This document shows, piece by piece, positions 7,102 through 16,193 of a stretch of DNA of 50,687 bases. Source of the DNA: DTU024 sp964518875 (GTDB lineage: Bacteria > Bacillota > Clostridia > Christensenellales > Aristaeellaceae); assembly GCA_964518875.1 (NCBI GenBank), contig CAZFHI010000013.1:1-50687 (forward strand), written 5' to 3'. How positions within the stretch are numbered: the stretch's first letter is position 1; every line of letters starts with the position of its first letter. The position numbers and the translations under genes are program-made. The notes beneath the pieces are model-generated. The model did not search any database. It was not told the DNA's origin and worked only from the letters and a program-made list of their open reading frames with translations.

Positions 7102-10100
7102 ATGGCTGAAATATTAGCGGGACGCACAGGCAGGCTTTGGGAAGTAATATTAAAGCGTGTCAAGACTTCTTTGGATAAAGGCAAGCCCTGTATTTTGCTT
7201 GTGCCGGAGCTGTACACTTTGCAGGCTGAGCGCGATTTAATAGACGGCTTAAACCTGCCCGGCCTGCTTAAAGCGCAGGTCTTTTCGCCGTCTCGCCTTA
7301 AAAACAGGGTCTTTGAGCTCGCCGGAAGCGACAGAAAAATATTTCTCGACGAACAGGGCCAGCGCATTGCGGCGGCAAAGGCCGTGGAAAGCTGCAGAAA
7401 AAAATTAGAGTTTTACAAAAGAGCCGCGGATAAGCCGGGCTTTATAGACGCAGCCGCTAAGTGGATCGCGCTTATAAAGGAAAAGGACGTGAGCTATGAG
7501 GATCTGAACGCCGCCGCGGAAAAAGCGCGAAAGAAATCTCTCTCAAAAAAGCTTGAGGATTTAAGCCTTATATATAAAGAATACGAAAGCTTTATCGCTT
7601 CGCACGGCTTTACAGACAAGCATGACAGCGATAAAGACATGATAAGCAGGCTGTATTGCAGCGGCATTATGCGTAACGCTGACTGCCTGGTTTTTGGCTT
7701 TGACATTATTACTAAGCCTTTAATTGACATACTCGTTCCAATAGCAAAGGAAGCGGACAGCCTGCTTGTAACAATAGTTGCGGATAAGGCGCAGGCTGAT
7801 GACGGGGACGCGTTTTTAATCCCCTTAAAAAGCGCGCAGAATCTTGCGAAAGCATTTAAGGACAACAATGTTAATGCAGACTTTTCTTTTTACGACAAGC
7901 CGTTGCAGGCGCCTCCAGACATACGGCATCTGGAAAAATACTTTTTGTCGCTTAAAAGAAAAGAATATAATAAAAACCCTGATTCAATCTGCCTGTACCT
8001 TGGGCAGACTCCATATAAAGAAGCGGAATTTACCGCCTATATGGCAAAAAAATATCTTAAGGAAGGCGTAAGGCCTGAAGACATTATTATAATATGCTCT
8101 GACCTTAACAAATATTCCGCCGTGCTTTCTCATATACTTTCGTCTTTCGGCGTGCCCTTTTACATATCTGAAAAAACCCTTTTCACAAGCCATGACGCTG
8201 TAAGAGCTATACTTTCAGCCTTTGACGTAATTACCGACGGCTTCAGAATGGAGGATATAGCGGCGTATGTGTCCACAGGGTACAGCGGTCTTACGCAGGA
8301 GGAAGACTGGCGCATAGAAAACTACGCGGAATCCTATGGAATAAACGGCTCTTTATGGCTTAACGCGTTTGAGCGCGGAGGCGAAGAACAAAGCGCCGAA
8401 GCGGAAATTTTAAGAAAAAAACTTATAACGCCGCTAAAAAAACTTAAAGAAAGTCTGTCTTCCGCAAAAAACATACAGGCGTTTATAGAAGCGGAAATAA
8501 GCTTTTTAAATGAAATAAGCCTGCCGGAAAGACTCGAGGAGCAGGAACAGATTATGCTGGACGCGGATTTTCCCGCCGCGGCAGACACAGCAAGACAGGT
8601 GTATAAAAAGCTTACGGAGAGCTTTGATCAAATGGAGCTTATGCTTAAAGACGAGGAAATGTCTTTAAAGGGCTTTATAACGCTTTTGCGCTCTTCGTTT
8701 GAAAGCTGCAGCCTGTCCTCGCTTCCGCCAAAGCTTGGCTGCGTTCAGGTGGGAGAGCTTGATAAAATTCTGCCTGACTCGCCAGAAATTACGTTTGTTA
8801 TGGGGCTTAACGACGACGCACTTTCTGACGACGAAACTTATATAGTGTCAGACGCGGATATACGCCTTATAGAAAGCGCCATGGGCAGGGACTCAGGCTT
8901 TATAAAGGAAGAAAGCGACAGCCTTAAGCTCATAAGCCTGTATAAAGCTTTAAGCTCTCCAAAACAAAAGCTGTTTATATCCTACGCTCTTTCAAAGGAA
9001 ACGGGCGAAGCGCTGGAACCTTTAACGCAGATTGCGTCGATTAAAAAGAAATTCCCATTACTAAAGGAGCAGGGCGGCGTTATGTCGTCCATTGACGCGT
9101 ACCCGCCCAATGCGGCTAAGCAAGCCCTTAAAGCCATGCCGCAAAAGCTTAGGAGCGGCGAATTGGACGGCGTATGGGCTGAAGCGGTAAACTTTTTGCG
9201 CGTGGACGAGCGCTACAAGCTTAAGACGGAACAGGTTATAGAGCATTTGCTTGGCAAAAAGCCCGCTGAAAAGCTTTCGGCAGGCAGGGCCGAGCGCTTG
9301 TTCAGCCTTTCAAATATGAGCGTTTCCCGCTTGCAAAATTTCGCTTCGTGCCCCTTCCGCCATTTTGTTTCTGAAGGCCTGCGCCCTGAAGAAAAGAAAG
9401 AATGGAAGATAGAGCCAAGCGATAAAGGCAATTTTTACCATGCGGCTCTTGAAGCCTTTTCAAAAAAAGCCGGCGGGCATTCAGGCTATCCCAATATAAG
9501 CAAACAGGAAAACGATTGTTTGATGCAGCAGGCCGCTGAAGAAATAATAAGCGAAGCAAAGGACCTGCCGTTTTCAGATACCGACAGGAGCAAATCGCGA
9601 TCGAGAGCTTTTATAAGGGACTGCAAGCAAACGGCGTGGACCCTTACTCGCGGGCTTCAGAATTCTTCGTTTATTATTTTTAAAGTGGAATTGGAGTTTG
9701 GAAAAGTTGGCGGTATTTTGCCCGTTATGATAAAATTAAAAGACGGCAGCGCCATATATTTAACGGGAAAGATAGACCGACTTGACGAATGCAGAAGCGC
9801 GGGGAAACATTATATCCGCATAATAGACTACAAAACGGGAGACGCGCGTTTAAGCCCGGAGGATATATACGCCGGCTTAAAGCTGCAGCTGCTGATATAC
9901 TTAAAAGCGGTTTCAGGAGAGAAAAAATCAGCGCCCGCAGGCGTGTTTTACCAGAGAGTGGTAAGCTCCCTTATAGATGAAACAGAAAACGACCTTGATG
10001 AAGAAAAGCTGCAGTATGAAAAAGACAACAAACTTTCAATGAACGGCATAGCGCTCAACGACCGCGATGTCGCTTATCTTATGGACAGCGGCGATCCTCC

Positions 10101-10410
10101 GCTGTCTTTAGGTAAGCTTTTTAATAAGGACGGATCTCCTTCCAAAGGTAAAATGCTGGCTTCTGAAGAAGAAATGCGGCTGCTGATGGATTTTGCCGTT
10201 AAAAAGGCCGGGGAAATCGCGGAGGAAATTAAGAAGGGCAGCATTTCAGCTTCTCCCGCGGTAAACAAATACGGCGCTGGCCCGTGCGATTACTGCGACT
10301 ACTCCGGCATATGCAGGCGGGATCCCGCGACTAACGCCAAGCGCGTGCGCATAAAAGAAACGATGAGCTTTGATGAGCTTATAAAAAAGATTAGGCGGGA
10401 CATGGCTTAA
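7102..10410 (+). CDS. addB: AddB-like helicase/nuclease subunit (PD-(D/E)XK, Fe-S)
   Basis: The product of 1102 residues resembles AddB/RexB, the second subunit of the double-strand-break resection enzyme. The ATG at 7102 is chosen because GGAGG at 7092-7096 is 5 nt upstream; an in-frame ATG at 7057 lies within the promoter. The C-terminal nuclease domain carries GKIDRLDE and IIDYKTG, the metal-binding and catalytic motifs. Four cysteines (C750 in SCPFRH, and C1062, C1065, C1071 in the C-x2-C-x5-C tail) match the AddB iron-sulfur cluster. At the N-terminus the expected Walker A loop reads GRTGRLWE and lacks the GK-T/S. No addA gene lies next to it, which is unusual because the two are normally adjacent. 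It may partner an AddA encoded elsewhere. Confidence 0.8.
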   Translation: MAEILAGRTGRLWEVILKRVKTSLDKGKPCILLVPELYTLQAERDLIDGLNLPGLLKAQVFSPSRLKNRVFELAGSDRKIFLDEQGQRIAAAKAVESCRKKLEFYKRAADKPGFIDAAAKWIALIKEKDVSYEDLNAAAEKARKKSLSKKLEDLSLIYKEYESFIASHGFTDKHDSDKDMISRLYCSGIMRNADCLVFGFDIITKPLIDILVPIAKEADSLLVTIVADKAQADDGDAFLIPLKSAQNLAKAFKDNNVNADFSFYDKPLQAPPDIRHLEKYFLSLKRKEYNKNPDSICLYLGQTPYKEAEFTAYMAKKYLKEGVRPEDIIIICSDLNKYSAVLSHILSSFGVPFYISEKTLFTSHDAVRAILSAFDVITDGFRMEDIAAYVSTGYSGLTQEEDWRIENYAESYGINGSLWLNAFERGGEEQSAEAEILRKKLITPLKKLKESLSSAKNIQAFIEAEISFLNEISLPERLEEQEQIMLDADFPAAADTARQVYKKLTESFDQMELMLKDEEMSLKGFITLLRSSFESCSLSSLPPKLGCVQVGELDKILPDSPEITFVMGLNDDALSDDETYIVSDADIRLIESAMGRDSGFIKEESDSLKLISLYKALSSPKQKLFISYALSKETGEALEPLTQIASIKKKFPLLKEQGGVMSSIDAYPPNAAKQALKAMPQKLRSGELDGVWAEAVNFLRVDERYKLKTEQVIEHLLGKKPAEKLSAGRAERLFSLSNMSVSRLQNFASCPFRHFVSEGLRPEEKKEWKIEPSDKGNFYHAALEAFSKKAGGHSGYPNISKQENDCLMQQAAEEIISEAKDLPFSDTDRSKSRSRAFIRDCKQTAWTLTRGLQNSSFIIFKVELEFGKVGGILPVMIKLKDGSAIYLTGKIDRLDECRSAGKHYIRIIDYKTGDARLSPEDIYAGLKLQLLIYLKAVSGEKKSAPAGVFYQRVVSSLIDETENDLDEEKLQYEKDNKLSMNGIALNDRDVAYLMDSGDPPLSLGKLFNKDGSPSKGKMLASEEEMRLLMDFAVKKAGEIAEEIKKGSISASPAVNKYGAGPCDYCDYSGICRRDPATNAKRVRIKETMSFDELIKKIRRDMA

Positions 10411-10453
10411 ACGCGGGCCTTGACTTTACGATTAAACGATGGGAGACAGTATA

Positions 10454-11317
10454 ATGAATATTAAAAAGTATATTGTAAAAGAAGGACAGAAAGTAGATTT
10501 AAAAGATTATTCAACTAAACGCGACGAAAAAGTTAAGCGCGAATTAGTGGAGAGAACGCTAATGCCTGAAAACATAAAACATATGGCGGAGCTTCAGGAA
10601 AAGCTTTATGCGGAGAACACGTCTTCTCTGCTTATAGTACTTCAGGCGATGGACGCGGCCGGCAAGGACAGCACGATAAAGCATGTTATGAAGGGCTTTA
10701 ACCCGCAGGGGGTTAAGGTGGCTTCGTTTAAAGTGCCTTCGAGCGAAGAAAACGACCACGATTATCTCTGGCGCATAAGCAGGCAGCTGCCAAGGCGCGG
10801 CGAGATAGGCGTTTTTAACCGCTCTCACTATGAAGACGTAATCGTTTCAAAGGTGCATAATCTTATAGAGAATTCGCAGCTGCCGCCCGAGCTGCAGACG
10901 GACGATATTTTTAAAAAGCGCTACCGCCAGATAAGAGACTACGAGCGCTATCTTTATGAAAACGGCACCATGACGGTAAAAATCTTTTTGCACCTTTCAA
11001 AGGAAGAGCAGAAGGAGCGCCTCATGGAAAGAATAGAAAATCCCGATAAAAACTGGAAATTTTCAGCGGGAGACGTAATGGAGCGCGAATATTGGGACAT
11101 GTATATGAAAGCGTATGAAACCATGCTTGAAAACACCAGCACCGAGTACGCGCCGTGGTACGTGCTGCCTGCTGACAACAAATGGTTCACAAGGTACCTT
11201 GTTTCAGAAATACTGCTTGAAAAATTAAGGGAACTTGATCCGCATTTTCCGGAATTCCCCGAGGAACAAAGGGAAAACATGGAAAAATGCCGCAAGCTGC
11301 TTGAAAAAGAGGACTGA
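10454..11317 (+). CDS. ppk2: Polyphosphate kinase 2 (class III-like, polyP:AMP/ADP phosphotransferase)
   Basis: The enzyme transfers phosphate from polyphosphate to nucleotides. Walker A is MDAAGKDST at residues 66-74, followed by the lid-region motif FNRSHYEDV and the late TSTEYAPWYV motif. These, and the overall length of 287 residues, strongly resemble class III PPK2 enzymes that act on both AMP and ADP. GGGAG at 10441-10445 is about 8 nt before the ATG at 10454; an in-frame ATG at 10439 overlaps that site and is rejected. The gene follows addB by 43 bp. It may link to the pst phosphate operon 4 kb downstream in phosphate economy, which is inference. Confidence 0.92.
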   Translation: MNIKKYIVKEGQKVDLKDYSTKRDEKVKRELVERTLMPENIKHMAELQEKLYAENTSSLLIVLQAMDAAGKDSTIKHVMKGFNPQGVKVASFKVPSSEENDHDYLWRISRQLPRRGEIGVFNRSHYEDVIVSKVHNLIENSQLPPELQTDDIFKKRYRQIRDYERYLYENGTMTVKIFLHLSKEEQKERLMERIENPDKNWKFSAGDVMEREYWDMYMKAYETMLENTSTEYAPWYVLPADNKWFTRYLVSEILLEKLRELDPHFPEFPEEQRENMEKCRKLLEKED

Positions 11318-11571
11318 CAGTATAAATCGCACTCTTAGAACAGCTTTTTAAGCTTTATAAAAACGAACCTTACAATTAATTTAACCCGAAACATCACGGC
11401 TTGAAAGGTTCCTTATGTTTTGGCCGCGCGTTGTTAATTAGACACAGCGCTTTCAGCTTTATTTTTAAGGCCTTGTCAAAATGAAAAGAATCTTCTGCCG
11501 CTTTAAATTGGAAAATGCCGCTTACAGATTATGTAAAGCAAAATATAAAATAATTACAGAAAGTTATTTAA

Positions 11572-12321
11572 ATGAAACTGCTTTTTATAGGCGATACGCA
11601 CGGCGCACAGGATTTAGGCAAGGTGCCTGTGTTTTTGGAAAAAGCCCGCCTTAATAAAAACGACGCCATAATCCATCTGGGAGATATGGGTATTTCGTTC
11701 TTTGGAGAGCGGGACGAAGCGTATGATTTTTGGAGCGCCTTGCCCTGCAAGGTGATGCTGTGCTTAGGCAACCATGAAAACTATTCTTTTATAGAGAAAT
11801 GTGAAATAATAACTAAATACTCATGCCGAGGGTTTAACGTGGCGCGCAACATATTTGCGCCGTTGCCGGGAGAAACGGCTGTAACAGGCGGTAAAAAGCT
11901 GTGGTTTTATACAGGCGCTTTTTCCGTGGACTATTTTCTGCGCACATTAAACAAAAACATATTTAAAGAAGAGCTTTTGGAAAACGATTTATCTTATAAA
12001 ATTGTAAATAATCTTTTAAAAAAGCGATGGGTGGACTATATAGTATCTCACGACGGCCCTGTGAGCTTTATAAACGAGCGCTTTGGCTTCCCTATAAAGC
12101 CGCCGCCGTTATCATACTGGATAAAAACCGAGCAGGAAGCGGACAGCAGAACCCATGCGGGCTTTGCTCTTGATAAAATATATAAGCAGTTCGGCAATTA
12201 CGGGAAATGGTATTTCGGCCATCACCACAGGGACTGCATTACGGACAAAGTCTCCTGCCTTTTCAACTGCGCCGCGCTTGAAAACACAATTGACGGTACG
12301 GTAAAAATTATAGAATTATAG
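11572..12321 (+). CDS. Calcineurin-like metallophosphoesterase
   Basis: The 249-residue cytosolic protein carries all the metal-binding motifs of the family: GDTHG near residue 7, HLGDMG near 37, GNHEN near 65, SHDGP and finally GHHHRD. Substrate is not readable; related proteins act on nucleotides or nucleic-acid ends. The ribosome binding site is weak (AGAAAGT). The 3' end overlaps the end of the convergent exonuclease III gene by 6 bp. The 250 bp upstream contain no clear gene or promoter. Confidence 0.8.
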   Translation: MKLLFIGDTHGAQDLGKVPVFLEKARLNKNDAIIHLGDMGISFFGERDEAYDFWSALPCKVMLCLGNHENYSFIEKCEIITKYSCRGFNVARNIFAPLPGETAVTGGKKLWFYTGAFSVDYFLRTLNKNIFKEELLENDLSYKIVNNLLKKRWVDYIVSHDGPVSFINERFGFPIKPPPLSYWIKTEQEADSRTHAGFALDKIYKQFGNYGKWYFGHHHRDCITDKVSCLFNCAALENTIDGTVKIIEL

Positions 12322-13065
12322 TTCTATATCAAGCCCAACGGGGCAATGGTCGCTTCCTAAAATATCATCGTATATGCTTGCCGTGTATTTTGCCGCGTTT
12401 AAGCTTTGCGAAATCAGGAAATAATCTATGCGCCAGCCGGTGTTGTTTTTTCTAGCGTTGCCCCTGTAAGACCACCAGCTGTATTTAACGGTATCCGGGT
12501 TTTGCTTGCGGAAGGAATCTATAAAGCCTGCGTTTAAAAGCTCCGTCATTTTTCCGCGCTCCTCGTATGAAAACCCGGGGTTGTCTATATTGCTTTTGGC
12601 GTTTTTAATGTCTATCTCTTCATGCGCCACGTTTAAATCTCCGCAATATATAAGCGGCTTTTTTTTGCTGAGCTGAACAAGGTAGTTTCGCATGTCGTCC
12701 TCAAACTCCATCCTGTAATCAAGCCTTTTAAGCTTGGGCTGCGCGTTCGGCACGTAGCAGTTTACAAGATAAAAGTTTGGATAGCTTAAGGTTATTACTC
12801 GCCCTTCGTCCGTATGTTTCCCGTCTATGCCGAGGTGTATCCCTTCAGGCTCAGACTTGGCAAACACGGCGGTGCCTGAATAGCCTTTTCTTTGCGCGCC
12901 GTTATATATGCAGTGGTAGCCTTCGGGAAAGAAATCCGCCTGATTTTCCTGCATCTTGATTTCCTGCAGGCAAAAGAAATCCGCGTTAAGCTTGTTAAAC
13001 ACGTCTGAAAAATTTTTTTTGAGTACGGCGCGGAAGCCGTTTACATTCCAAGAAATAAATCTCAA
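12316..13065 (-). CDS. xth: Exonuclease III / AP endonuclease
   Basis: This is a Mg-dependent base-excision repair nuclease of the ExoA/XthA family, 249 residues, the usual length. Motifs in order are SWNVNGFRA (N7), FCLQEIK (E34), YVPNAQ, YCGDLNVAH, WRIDYFL and the terminal SDHCPVG. The start codon is TTG at 13065 with AAGAAGG about 9 nt upstream. It begins just after the stop of the MFS gene, so it is the last gene of a three-gene minus-strand operon. The name exoA would be equally valid. Confidence 0.93.
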   Translation of the reverse strand: MRFISWNVNGFRAVLKKNFSDVFNKLNADFFCLQEIKMQENQADFFPEGYHCIYNGAQRKGYSGTAVFAKSEPEGIHLGIDGKHTDEGRVITLSYPNFYLVNCYVPNAQPKLKRLDYRMEFEDDMRNYLVQLSKKKPLIYCGDLNVAHEEIDIKNAKSNIDNPGFSYEERGKMTELLNAGFIDSFRKQNPDTVKYSWWSYRGNARKNNTGWRIDYFLISQSLNAAKYTASIYDDILGSDHCPVGLDIEL

Positions 13066-13067
13066 TG

Positions 13068-14327
13068 CTAAATACCTTCTTTCTTAATAACGTTATCTAA
13101 TTTTACAGTGCTTACGCACGCAAGGCAAGCTATAACGGCGCTCATAATTAAAGGGAATATGCGGTTAAGCTTGCTTAGCCACCCGGCAAGCAGGCCGAAA
13201 GGAGCAGATATAAGCAGGCTTATCATAAGCGAAAAGCCAAGCAGCATAGAACGCTCCTCATGCTCCAACGTAGCGTTTAAAAGCGTGCTCGTCATAGGTA
13301 TTATTACGCTTAAGGCAAAGGCCTCAAGCACAGTTCCTGCGGCTAAACCGGCATAAGCCCTGTACGGCAGAACGGCGTACATTATGCCGACAAACACATA
13401 TGCTGAAAAGGACGCAAACAGTGGGCCGCGGAAGCTCGTCATTTTTATTTTCGGGTAAATAAATACGGTGCTTATAAGCATTATGATGGAGCGCAAAGTA
13501 TTGTATATGGAAAGCGTTTCATCGCCTATGCCTATGGCGTCTGTTGCGTAAAGCGGCCAAAAGCTGTCGTTCACGGTTTTTATTATAAGGTAGGAAGTCA
13601 TGAGCCACACGGCCATTATGTTTTCGCGGTTTTTAAACACGGAAACAAAAAGACGCCTGCTTTTCACGAGCTTTGAAAACACGCTTACGCCCTTTGTATC
13701 CGCCATGCGGCGCTTCGCGACGTCCGTGTCGTAAGTACAGAAATATAATATAAAATTCTTGGTAACCATAAGCGCCATGGCGATAAGGTACAACGCGCGC
13801 ATAGTCGGGACAAGGCTGTATTTGCGTACGAACACATAGGCGAGGGGCGAAAAAAAGCCTGCTAGAAGGGAAGCCAGGTTTACTAAAGCGAAGAGTATGG
13901 GTATTTTTTCTTCCTCGGCGTCCTCGACCATTATAAGCGTATAGCTTAAATTGGAAATGCGCCACAAGCCGTTAAGACACGCCGCTATTACAAACGCCGT
14001 GTAGCTTTGCGCCGTGGTCCACAGCAAAAAAGGTATGACCCAGGCTATAAGATCGCAGTAAAAAATAGCCTTGCGCCTGCCGAACTTATCAGTAACGGCG
14101 CCCGCGAAAACGGACGACACCATCTGGGACAAAAGCGTAATGGTGGATATAAGCCCTATCTGCACGGGAGAAAGGCCGAGCGCCGCCATATATATGGAAA
14201 CAAAAGGCGTGTAAAGGTTAAACGGTATGCCGTACAAAGGCTCCGTAAAAAGCGCCACGCGCTGGTTGCCTTTTATTGTCGCAAGCGTATCTATAAGAGG
14301 ATTTTTAAACCTGCGTTTAGTGTTCAA
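13068..14327 (-). CDS. MFS transporter
   Basis: This 419-residue permease has about 12 membrane segments and the MFS loop motif DKFGRRKA near residue 80. The start codon is TTG at 14327, with a perfect AGGAGG 8 nt upstream that lies inside the last codons of the TauE gene. Family members of this type are often drug or sugar-derivative exporters; the substrate is unknown. It sits in the middle of a tauE / MFS / xth operon. Confidence 0.78.
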   Translation of the reverse strand: MNTKRRFKNPLIDTLATIKGNQRVALFTEPLYGIPFNLYTPFVSIYMAALGLSPVQIGLISTITLLSQMVSSVFAGAVTDKFGRRKAIFYCDLIAWVIPFLLWTTAQSYTAFVIAACLNGLWRISNLSYTLIMVEDAEEEKIPILFALVNLASLLAGFFSPLAYVFVRKYSLVPTMRALYLIAMALMVTKNFILYFCTYDTDVAKRRMADTKGVSVFSKLVKSRRLFVSVFKNRENIMAVWLMTSYLIIKTVNDSFWPLYATDAIGIGDETLSIYNTLRSIIMLISTVFIYPKIKMTSFRGPLFASFSAYVFVGIMYAVLPYRAYAGLAAGTVLEAFALSVIIPMTSTLLNATLEHEERSMLLGFSLMISLLISAPFGLLAGWLSKLNRIFPLIMSAVIACLACVSTVKLDNVIKKEGI

Positions 14328-14328
14328 T

Positions 14329-15093
14329 CTATCTGCCTCCTGAAATTATATCATAAATAGTTTTGGCTATTAAAGCGGCCATAACGCAGAGCATAAGCGC
14401 GCGTATAAACTTTCCGCCCTTTTTTATGGCGGTGTTTGCGCCGAGCCAGTTTCCCATTATACCAAAAAGCGCCGCCGGAACGCCTAAAGCGTACATAACT
14501 TTACCCTGCAGTACCAGGCTTATAAGTGCGCCCGCGTTGCTCGCGAGGTTAACAAGCCTTGAAGCGGCGGAAGCACTTAAAATATCAAGCCCCAGCGCGC
14601 TTGTAAAAAGGAGTTGCAGAATAGTGCCGGTTCCAGGGCCTATAAGCCCGTCGTATACCCCTGCTGAAAAGCCTAAGGCAAACGTAGTAAAGAAGCCTGA
14701 TTTGATTTCATCTTTCTTTATCACGCGCTTTTCCTTATACAGCATTAAAACCGCCATAAGCGGGAGCGCTGTAAGCACTATGATGCGTATAACGCTTTCC
14801 GGTATTATTTTAAAAAGCTCCGCTCCCAAAAAGCTTCCGGGCAGAGAGCCCATAAGAGCCATAAACGCAGTTTTCCATGGCATGCGCTTTTTTAAAGCGT
14901 ATTTGGATGTCGCAGCAAATGTGCCCGCAAAAGCGCTCAGCTTGTTTGTGCCGGCCGCAAGCGAAGGCGGAAGCCCTACGGCGTAGTATGCAGGAAGCGA
15001 TATAAGCCCTCCACCGCCTGCCGCCGCGTCTATAAAGCCGGCAAAGAACACCATAGCGCAAACAAACGCGTAAGAAGCAAAATTAAGCTGCAT
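14329..15093 (-). CDS. TauE/SafE-family sulfite or anion exporter
   Basis: The product of 254 residues has about eight membrane helices and the signature FAGFIDAAAGGGGLISLPA near the N-terminus, typical of the TauE/SafE (DUF81) family. Family members export sulfite, sulfoacetate or related organosulfur anions. GGAG sits 7 nt before the ATG. It is divergent from pstS, with 227 bp in between, and heads an operon with the MFS and xth genes. Confidence 0.85.
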   Translation of the reverse strand: MQLNFASYAFVCAMVFFAGFIDAAAGGGGLISLPAYYAVGLPPSLAAGTNKLSAFAGTFAATSKYALKKRMPWKTAFMALMGSLPGSFLGAELFKIIPESVIRIIVLTALPLMAVLMLYKEKRVIKKDEIKSGFFTTFALGFSAGVYDGLIGPGTGTILQLLFTSALGLDILSASAASRLVNLASNAGALISLVLQGKVMYALGVPAALFGIMGNWLGANTAIKKGGKFIRALMLCVMAALIAKTIYDIISGGR

Positions 15094-15234
15094 TGTATAA
15101 CTCCATAGCTCGCCTCCGGGTCTTTTTTACATTTAACGCTGAGCAAAGCAGAGACAATATTAGCACATACGTAGGAAAATTAAAACAGGCTAAGCGCTTG
15201 TTATCAAATGCGAATTTAATATACGTCAAAAAAA

Positions 15235-15289
15235 CTTTACCTAAACTTTACAATAAGCGCAATATGTTTTTACATAAGGCCTGTATTAT
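15235..15289 (+). promoter_or_regulatory. Candidate Pho box and -10 of the pst operon
   Basis: Hexamers CTTTAC at 15235 and 15246, and TTTTAC at 15268, lie 11 and 22 bp apart, the helical phasing of PhoB/PhoP half-sites. TATTAT at 15284-15289 is a -10 box without a consensus -35, as expected for an activator-dependent promoter. The AGGAGG before pstS follows. Control by the PhoB-PhoR pair at the end of the same operon is inferred. Confidence 0.5.
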
Positions 15290-15320
15290 AAGGCTGTACC
15301 AATAAAGGAGGTAAGATTAA

Positions 15321-16187
15321 ATGAAAAAACTGACAGCACTTTTCATGGCAGTAGCTATGATGCTCACAACAGCAGCAGTTTTTGCGTTTGATGCAAACAG
15401 CGAAATTGTTGTAGTTTCACGTGAAGAAGGCAGCGGCACCCGCGGAGCTTTCATAGAGATCACCGGCGTACAGACAAAAGACGCTGACGGCAATGACGTT
15501 GACTATACCACAGTTGACGCAGAAGTACAGAACGCTACTTCACAGGTTCTCGTATCCGTTGCAGGAAACGAACAGGCCATAGGTTACATCTCTCTGGCAG
15601 CTCTTAACGAAACCGTTAAAGCCCTTAAGGTGGACGGCGCAGAAGCCAGCACCGAAAACATCGTAGCAGGCACGTACAAGGTTGCCCGTCCTTTCAACAT
15701 CGTAACCAAGAAAGACGGCGAGCTGTCTGAAATAGCGCAGGACTTTTTCAACTTCATCATGAGCGCAGAAGGCCAGAAAGTTATAAGCGAAAACGATGCT
15801 ATTGCAATAGATGCCGAAGCGCCCGCTTTTGAAGCAAAAGAAATCGAAGGCAAAGTTGTTGTCGGCGGTTCCACTTCCGTAGAGCCCATCATGGAAAAAT
15901 TAGCGGAAGCTTATGAAGCGCTTAACCCCAAGGCTGACATCGAAGTACAGGGCGGCGGCTCAAGCACAGGCGTAAACCAGGCGCTTGAAGGCACGTTCGA
16001 TTTGGGAATGGCTTCCCGCGCAATCAAAGATTCTGAAATCGAAAAAGGCGCAGTAGGCACCCCGATAGCTATGGACGGTATAGCCGTTATAGTAAACCCT
16101 GCCAACAGCACTGAAGAAGTGAGCCTCGAGCAGCTCCGTCAGATCTTCGTAGGCGAAGTAACAAACTGGTCCGACCTTAATAAATAA
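15321..16187 (+). CDS. pstS: Phosphate ABC transporter binding protein PstS, circularly permuted
   Basis: This is the extracellular phosphate receptor of the Pst importer. A Sec signal peptide (1 to about 22, ending VFA) has no lipobox cysteine. The order of the two halves is reversed relative to textbook PstS: the SREEGSGTRGAF loop comes first (residues 33-44), and GGSTSVEP (182-189), GGGSSTG (211-217) and the NWSDL end (282-286) come last. In normal PstS, NWSDL is directly followed by the REEGSGTRG loop. All phosphate-binding loops are still present, so the fold should close. The length is 288 residues. AGGAGG lies 8 nt before the ATG. Isoleucine is mostly ATC here, unlike most genes in the window, suggesting strong expression. 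Confidence 0.93.
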   Translation: MKKLTALFMAVAMMLTTAAVFAFDANSEIVVVSREEGSGTRGAFIEITGVQTKDADGNDVDYTTVDAEVQNATSQVLVSVAGNEQAIGYISLAALNETVKALKVDGAEASTENIVAGTYKVARPFNIVTKKDGELSEIAQDFFNFIMSAEGQKVISENDAIAIDAEAPAFEAKEIEGKVVVGGSTSVEPIMEKLAEAYEALNPKADIEVQGGGSSTGVNQALEGTFDLGMASRAIKDSEIEKGAVGTPIAMDGIAVIVNPANSTEEVSLEQLRQIFVGEVTNWSDLNK

Positions 16188-16193
16188 AAAATC

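Noticed and set aside
14363..14986. 207-codon plus-strand ORF
   Set aside because: It lies entirely antisense to the TauE-family gene; the TauE protein has clear family motifs and a good start.
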